A stretch of DNA of 27,263 bases from Gallionella sp. (GTDB lineage Bacteria > Pseudomonadota > Gammaproteobacteria > Burkholderiales > Gallionellaceae), in assembly GCA_024654105.1 (NCBI GenBank), contig JANLID010000256.1, positions 1 through 27,263 of the forward strand. The letters run 5' to 3'. Shown here piece after piece: positions 23,324-27,263 of this stretch; position 1 is the stretch's first letter; each line of letters opens with the position of its first letter. The position numbers and the translations under genes are program-made. Under the pieces are notes generated by a model that saw only the letters and a list, made by a program, of their open reading frames with translations, was not told where the DNA came from and did not search any database.

Positions 23324-23612
23324 ATGGAATTCGCGCATATGGAAAGCTCCGATAAACTTGACTGTGCGACGGGTTCGCCGCGGACAGTTGGAGCCTCGCA
23401 CCTCATAATATCTGCAGACCTGCACGCTGGCAGCGCTTTGAGCGGTACTTTCCGTCGCAGTTGAATCAGGTCAGCTTCACACTGGCCGTCAGACCCGGCT
23501 TATCTTCCACAGAAAAAATAAATACGGCGTTACGGCGAGCCAACCAGAAACCAATACGACAATGTTCAAAATGATAACAAACTTAAAACGAGCCGGGTTG
23601 GGAATTTGAAGT
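23324..23612. repeat. 290-bp direct repeat, copy 2
   Basis: Same orientation as copy 1 (20489-20778), beginning ATGGAATTCGCGCATATGG and ending GGGAATTTGAAGT. The stretch GTATTGGTTTCTGGTTGGCT on the complement and most of the first 130 bases are unchanged between copies. The hairpin near 23366-23381 has an A-to-C mismatch on the plus strand that becomes a G-U wobble if transcribed from the minus strand. Copy 2 is 109 bases upstream of arsM (minus) and 60 bases upstream of gshA (plus). With the arsM and gshA promoters it fills the whole 23216-23671 gap. Confidence 0.85.
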
Positions 23613-23671
23613 TTATGTTTCGTGCGGGTGCAATCGGCTAAAATACCTGCCTCCCAAATATACGGTTTATT

Positions 23672-24952
23672 ATGGTCCCGCATCTCACCACCGCACTGAA
23701 GGGGCCGCTGCTCGAGTTGGAGCAACGCATCCTCACGGCACAACCCGCCATCGAACATTGGTTTCGAAAACAATGGCTCGAGCACACCCCGCCGTTCTAT
23801 GGCTCGGTCGATTTGCGCAACAGCGGTTTCAAACTCGCTCCTGTCGATACCAATCTGTTCCCTGGCGGCTTTAATAATCTCAATCCGGATTTCCTGCCGT
23901 TGTGTGTGCAGGCGATGCAAAGCGCGGTGGAGAAAGTGTGCCCGGAAGCGCGCGGCGTGCTGTTGATTCCGGAAAACCACACGCGTAACCGGTTCTACCT
24001 GCAGAATGTTGCGCAGATCGTCACCATTCTCAAGCAGGCAGGCATGCATGTGCGCGTTGGCAGCCTGCTGCCCGAAATCACTGCGGCTACCCCGATTCAA
24101 TTGCCAAGCGGCGTCACATTGACGCTGGAGCCGCTGGTGCGGCAGGGCAATCGGCTCAGGCTGGCAGATTTTGACCCGTGCGTGATATTGCTCAACAACG
24201 ACCTTTCCGCCGGTGTGCCGGACATTCTGAAAAATCTGGAGCAGGCGGTTTTCCCGCCTCTCTCGGCAGGCTGGCATGTGCGGCGCAAATCACAGCATTT
24301 CGCCGCCTACCATCAAGTGTCGCAACAGTTCGCCGAACTGATCGGCATCGACCCCTGGCTGATCGATCCGTATTTCGCCGTGTGCAATCAGGTCAATTTT
24401 CACGAACGTGCCGGCGAGGAATGTCTCGCCGCACAGGTGGACGGCATACTGCAACAGATGCGCGCAAAGTATGCCGAATATGACGTAAAGCATGATCCTT
24501 TCGTCATCGTCAAACCCGATGCGGGCACCTACGGCATGGGCATCCTGACAGTGAAAGATGCCAGCGAAGTCATCGGATTGAGCCACAAACAGCGCAACAA
24601 AATGGCAGTGATAAAGGAAGGCTTGCATGTTTCCGATGTGCTGGTGCAAGAAGGTGTCTATACCTTCGAGCACATGAACGGGGCAGTCGCCGAGCCGGTG
24701 GTATATCTGATCGATCACTACGTGGTTGGCGGTTTTTATCGCGTGCATACCGAACGAGGCGTGGACGAGAATCTCAACGCGCCCGGGATGCGTTTTGAGC
24801 CCCTGGCGTTTGAATCCTGTTGCACTCTGCCGAATCCGGATTGTGCGCCGGACGATACACCGAACCGGTTTTACGCCTACGGTGTGGTGGCCAGGCTGGC
24901 GTTGCTGGCGGCAGCGCTGGAAGTCAGAGGACAGAGGACAGAGGACAGATGA
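23672..24952 (+). CDS. gshA: Glutamate-cysteine ligase, proteobacterial TIGR02049 type
   Basis: 426 residues. Family landmarks: PPFYGSVDLRNSGFKLAPVDTNLFPGGFNNL (about residues 34-67), then LLIPENHTRNRFYLQNV, DPFVIVKPDAGTYGMGIL and YLIDHYVVGGFYRVH. It makes gamma-glutamylcysteine from glutamate and cysteine with ATP, the first step of glutathione synthesis. A possible -10 (TAAAAT, 23639-23644) lies just behind repeat copy 2; no clear ribosome-binding site. The last nine residues, VRGQRTEDR, and the TGA stop are encoded by a heptamer array, so the native C-terminus was probably replaced. In many Betaproteobacteria gshB follows directly; here apbE does. Confidence 0.93.
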   Translation: MVPHLTTALKGPLLELEQRILTAQPAIEHWFRKQWLEHTPPFYGSVDLRNSGFKLAPVDTNLFPGGFNNLNPDFLPLCVQAMQSAVEKVCPEARGVLLIPENHTRNRFYLQNVAQIVTILKQAGMHVRVGSLLPEITAATPIQLPSGVTLTLEPLVRQGNRLRLADFDPCVILLNNDLSAGVPDILKNLEQAVFPPLSAGWHVRRKSQHFAAYHQVSQQFAELIGIDPWLIDPYFAVCNQVNFHERAGEECLAAQVDGILQQMRAKYAEYDVKHDPFVIVKPDAGTYGMGILTVKDASEVIGLSHKQRNKMAVIKEGLHVSDVLVQEGVYTFEHMNGAVAEPVVYLIDHYVVGGFYRVHTERGVDENLNAPGMRFEPLAFESCCTLPNPDCAPDDTPNRFYAYGVVARLALLAAALEVRGQRTEDR

Positions 24953-24956
24953 CAGA
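24922..24956. repeat. Heptamer tandem array C at the gshA/apbE junction
   Basis: Five units: AGTCAGA, GGACAGA three times, TGACAGA. The last unit contains both the gshA stop codon (TGA 24950-24952) and, with the base before, the apbE start codon (ATG 24949-24951). Each unit junction makes GAGGA, a Shine-Dalgarno-like word; the one at 24934-24938 ends ten bases before the apbE ATG. Array D at 25026-25049 has the complementary heptamer type, so C and D form an imperfect inverted pair about 70 bases apart. Confidence 0.9.
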
Positions 24957-26028
24957 AATGTTGTCGCGGCTGCGCCGCATTTTTGATAATGGCGCTATCC
25001 AATGGTGCACAAAAATCTGTTTTCTGGCGTCTGCCTTCTGCCTTCTGTCGTGCGGCAAGGAGCCGCTGTATCAGGAACAGGGCTACGTGTTCGGCACGCT
25101 GGTGGATGTCAGCATCTACGGCGAAGATGAAGCGCGCGCGCGTCCGGCAGCGAATGATGTGCTGCAGGAATTTCAACGCTTGCATGACATGCTGCATGCC
25201 TGGCAACCGAGCGAGTTGAGCGCGCTGAACGCGGCATTTGCCAAGGGCGAAAACAAGGCCATTTCACCGGAACTCAAAACCATGCTGCAAGATGCCGCGC
25301 AATTCTCGCAGCAATCGCAGGGTACGTTCAACCCGGCCATCGGGAAACTGATCGAGTTGTGGGGTTTCCACGCCGACGAGTTCAAACCGGTGCAACCCGA
25401 TGGGACACAAGTCGCACAACTGGTGGCCAGTAATCCGCAGATGAGTGACATCGTCATTGAGCAGGGCAAGGCGCGCAGCAGTAACCAGGCAGTGCAACTG
25501 GATCTGGGCGGCTATGCCAAGGGTTATGCGCTGGACCGGGCGGCGATTTTGCTGAAACAGCGCGGCATTCACAATGCGCTGATCAACATCGGCGGCAATA
25601 TCCTCGCGCTGGGGCGGCACGGCAAGCGCGCATGGCGTGTCGGTATCCAGCATCCGCGCAAATCCGGCGCGCTGGCAATGCTGGAGCTGCATGACGGCGA
25701 AGCGATCGGCACCTCCGGCGACTACCAGCGTTATTTCGAATCGGGCGGCAAACGCTACTGTCACCTGATTGACCCGCGCAGCGGTTATCCTGTGCAAGGT
25801 GTGCAGGCGGTTACCGTTTTGACGCGCGGCGCACACGCCGGGATTCTGTCAGACGTAACGTCCAAGCCGCTATTCATTGCCGGAACCGCCGGCTGGCGCG
25901 CCGCCGCGCAGCAAATGAATTTATCCGAAGCGATGCTGGTGGATACGCAAGGCGGCATTCGTCTCACAGTTGCGTTGCAGAAACGGCTAGAATTCACGGA
26001 CAAGAACATTCATCCGCAGGTGGAGTGA
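24949..26028 (+). CDS. apbE: ApbE lipoprotein, FAD:protein FMN transferase
   Basis: 359 residues from ATG 24949 (second possible ATG at 24958). The N-terminus ends in a lipobox, FCLLSC with Cys35, preceded by an unusually long positively charged region. The catalytic domain has GTFNPAIGKLIELWGF, the QLDLGGYAKGYALDRA Mg/FAD motif, NIGGNILALG, and GTSGDYQRYFE with HLIDPRSGYP. ApbE attaches FMN by phosphoester bond to Thr/Ser of proteins such as NqrB/C and RnfG/D in the inner membrane-periplasm space; no such target is in the window. Start codon, ribosome-binding-like word and lipobox all lie in heptamer repeats. Stop and next start overlap (TGATG). Confidence 0.9.
   Translation: MTEMLSRLRRIFDNGAIQWCTKICFLASAFCLLSCGKEPLYQEQGYVFGTLVDVSIYGEDEARARPAANDVLQEFQRLHDMLHAWQPSELSALNAAFAKGENKAISPELKTMLQDAAQFSQQSQGTFNPAIGKLIELWGFHADEFKPVQPDGTQVAQLVASNPQMSDIVIEQGKARSSNQAVQLDLGGYAKGYALDRAAILLKQRGIHNALINIGGNILALGRHGKRAWRVGIQHPRKSGALAMLELHDGEAIGTSGDYQRYFESGGKRYCHLIDPRSGYPVQGVQAVTVLTRGAHAGILSDVTSKPLFIAGTAGWRAAAQQMNLSEAMLVDTQGGIRLTVALQKRLEFTDKNIHPQVE
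25026..25049. repeat. Heptamer tandem array D in the apbE signal peptide
   Basis: GGCGTCT, GCCTTCT, GCCTTCT and the start of a further unit (GTC). It encodes ASAFCLLS of the ApbE signal, ending at the lipobox Cys. The heptamers are the same as array B in plus orientation and the complement of array C in type. Confidence 0.75.
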
Positions 26029-26240
26029 TGAACAATCCGGAATCGGAACAGGAAATCATTGAACACAAGGTGCGCCGCGCGGCCGGTCTCAGTGCGTTGC
26101 GTAAAATTGGCGTAATTGTTGCGGAGGAACAGCAGGCCGATGCCGATAAAGCCAAGACGCTGCGCTGGTTCGTCCGCTATGGCTGGCTTGTTTTGACCGG
26201 CGGCGCGCTGCTGTTAGCTTATTTGATGGGGGTGATTTAA
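26028..26240 (+). CDS. Small single-span membrane protein, unknown
   Basis: 70 residues from ATG 26028, which shares a base with the apbE stop. A charged helical N-terminal part (EQEIIEHKVRRAAG, EEQQADADKAK; residues 8-45) is followed by one membrane helix at about residues 50-70 (YGWLVLTGGALLLAYLMGV) ending at the C-terminus, so it is probably tail-anchored with the bulk in the cytoplasm. I do not recognise the family. Tight coupling to apbE and to the EIIA gene directly behind suggests it belongs to this operon; it might help ApbE or the PTS proteins at the membrane, but nothing in the sequence shows which. Confidence 0.72.
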   Translation: MNNPESEQEIIEHKVRRAAGLSALRKIGVIVAEEQQADADKAKTLRWFVRYGWLVLTGGALLLAYLMGVI

Positions 26241-26666
26241 TTGGTCGGTATCTTGCTGGTCACACACAACGCACTGGGCGAAAGCCTGGTCGATTGCGTC
26301 AAACATGTGCTGGATGAAGTGCCGCATAACCTCAAGGTCTTGTCTGTTTACGCCGGTGATGACCCGCAGCAGAAACTGGCCGAAGGCCGGGAATTCATCA
26401 GGCAGCTCGACAGCGGCGGCGGGGTGCTGATTCTGGCGGACATATTTGGCGCCACACCGAGCAATATTGCGCGGCAACTGTGTCATGCCGAGCATGTCAT
26501 GGGTGTAGCCGGGGTAAACCTGCCCATGCTGTTGCGTGTGGTATGCCACCCCAACAAGGCGTTGCCCGAGCTGGCGCGCATCGCGCTCGAGGGCGGCCGC
26601 GAATGTATTGTTTACATGAACCAGGATAATCAGAATGCTGCAACAGGATGTGCTGATCGTCAATAA
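26241..26666 (+). CDS. PTS EIIA component, mannose family
   Basis: 141 residues with a TTG start at 26241 directly behind the previous stop; GGGGG at 26228-26232 can serve as ribosome-binding site. MVGILLVTHNALGESL holds the phosphorylated His9, and LILADIFGATPSNIA the conserved loop typical of EIIA(Man) domains. In Betaproteobacteria this stand-alone EIIA with HPr and EI, without a sugar permease, forms a regulatory phosphorelay rather than a sugar importer. Its 3' end overlaps ptsH by 32 bases, so translation is coupled. Confidence 0.9.
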   Translation: MVGILLVTHNALGESLVDCVKHVLDEVPHNLKVLSVYAGDDPQQKLAEGREFIRQLDSGGGVLILADIFGATPSNIARQLCHAEHVMGVAGVNLPMLLRVVCHPNKALPELARIALEGGRECIVYMNQDNQNAATGCADRQ

Positions 26667-26904
26667 ACTCGGGCTGCACGCGCGCGCCTCGGCCAAGCTC
26701 ACGCAACTGGCTTCCGGCTTCAAATGCGAAGTGATGCTATCGCGCAACCAGCGCCGCGTAAACGCGAAAAGCATCATGGGCGTGATGATGCTGGCAGCCG
26801 CCAAAGGCACGATCATCAGCATCGAGACCAGCGGCGATGATGAAGCTGACGCGATGCGGGCTATATTGAATCTCGTCAACAACCAGTTCGGAGAAGGCGA
26901 ATGA
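26635..26904 (+). CDS. ptsH: Phosphocarrier protein HPr
   Basis: 89 residues. His15 in NKLGLHARASAKL takes the phosphate from EI; Ser46 in NAKSIMGVMML is the site used by HPr kinase where present. The start at 26635 is inside the EIIA gene. HPr links EI and EIIA in the phosphorelay. The stop overlaps the ptsI start (ATGA). Normal length, all key residues in place. Confidence 0.97.
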   Translation: MLQQDVLIVNKLGLHARASAKLTQLASGFKCEVMLSRNQRRVNAKSIMGVMMLAAAKGTIISIETSGDDEADAMRAILNLVNNQFGEGE

Positions 26905-27263
26905 GCTTTACGTTGCACGGCATCGCAGTCTCGAGCGGCATCGCCATCGGCCATGCCCACCTGGTGTCGCACACCTCGCTGGAGGTGGCGCATTACATGC
27001 TTCCCAAAAAGTTCATCGATGAAGAGATTGCGCGCTTTGACGCCGCATTGCAGACCACGCGCAATGAACTTTCCGGTCTGCGCAGCAATCGCCCGACCCA
27101 TGCCGCTGCCGAGTTTGACGCCTTCCTCGAACTGCACCAGATGATCCTGGACGATCCGCTGTTGAGCGTCGCACCGCGCGAAATGATTGCCAGCGAGCAT
27201 TGCAATGCCGAATGGGCGCTCAAAGTGCAGACGGAAACACTGGTTGCGCAATTCGACAAATTC
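26901..27263 (+). CDS. ptsI: PTS enzyme I (N-terminal part, cut by window end)
   Basis: 121 residues visible. MSFTLHGIAVSSGIAIGHAHLV is the invariant start of enzyme I, then the helical HPr-binding region with FDAFLELHQMILDDPLLS. The active-site His (around residue 190) and the PEP-binding domain lie outside the window. Autophosphorylates from PEP and passes phosphate to HPr. ATGA overlap with ptsH; ribosome-binding site GAGAAGG within that gene. Confidence 0.95.
   Translation, partial: MSFTLHGIAVSSGIAIGHAHLVSHTSLEVAHYMLPKKFIDEEIARFDAALQTTRNELSGLRSNRPTHAAAEFDAFLELHQMILDDPLLSVAPREMIASEHCNAEWALKVQTETLVAQFDKF

Noticed and set aside
23216..23425. N-terminal extension of ArsM
   Set aside because: Runs into repeat copy 2 and has no similarity to ArsM proteins; the start at 23215 has a ribosome-binding site and the usual family N-terminus.
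26214..27251. Minus-strand frame opposite the PTS genes
   Set aside because: Antisense to three conserved overlapping genes; no domain features.

Overview
The window looks like chromosomal DNA of a Betaproteobacterium, most likely in the Nitrosomonadales (a Gallionella/Sideroxydans-like relative is a guess). The reasons are a gshA of the proteobacterial ATP-grasp-like type next to an EIIA(Man)-HPr-EI cluster, divergent pmbA and darP, and an EVE-TauE/SafE pair. No rRNA, tRNA or CRISPR array was seen. Core genes look GC-rich; the stretches around 3.1-5.9 kb and 18.0-20.5 kb look visibly richer in AT and read as accessory DNA.

Layout. 1-188 holds no gene I can support. pmbA (minus) and darP (plus) diverge across a gap with two hairpin repeats. 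A carboxylesterase follows, then an accessory islet at about 2.98-5.94 kb: a coding remnant, a TumE/TumA-type toxin-antitoxin pair whose toxin appears leaderless, and a one-protein GmrSD-like DUF262 system. Next come two flavoproteins in an overlapping pair, rpmE with promoter and terminator, an M48 lipoprotein protease, an ArnT-like glycosyltransferase, TauE/SafE and EVE genes (minus), an AbrB/MazE-VapC pair, and a prlC plus DUF4124-glutaredoxin operon (minus).

18.0-20.4 kb (minus) carries a PstS-like binding protein, a secreted transglutaminase-like protein and an unknown small protein. From 20.49 to 23.61 kb two copies of a 290-bp direct repeat, about 89% identical by hand alignment, flank a Pit-type phosphate permease, an IS30 remnant and an ArsM arsenite methyltransferase. 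gshA, a lipoprotein ApbE, a small membrane protein and the PTS genes EIIA, HPr and EI (cut by the window end) close the window.

The most unusual structure is a set of heptanucleotide tandem arrays at four places: behind the M48 gene, inside prlC in frame, across the gshA/apbE junction, and inside the apbE signal peptide. At the junction the repeats supply the end of gshA, its stop codon, the apbE start codon and ribosome-binding-like sequence, and the apbE lipobox, so a repeat element seems to have been turned into gene ends. Functionally, Pit (phosphate, and possibly arsenate, entry), ArsM (methylation of As(III) using thiols) and GshA (first step of glutathione synthesis) sit side by side and could form an arsenic-handling neighbourhood; this link is inferred from position only.
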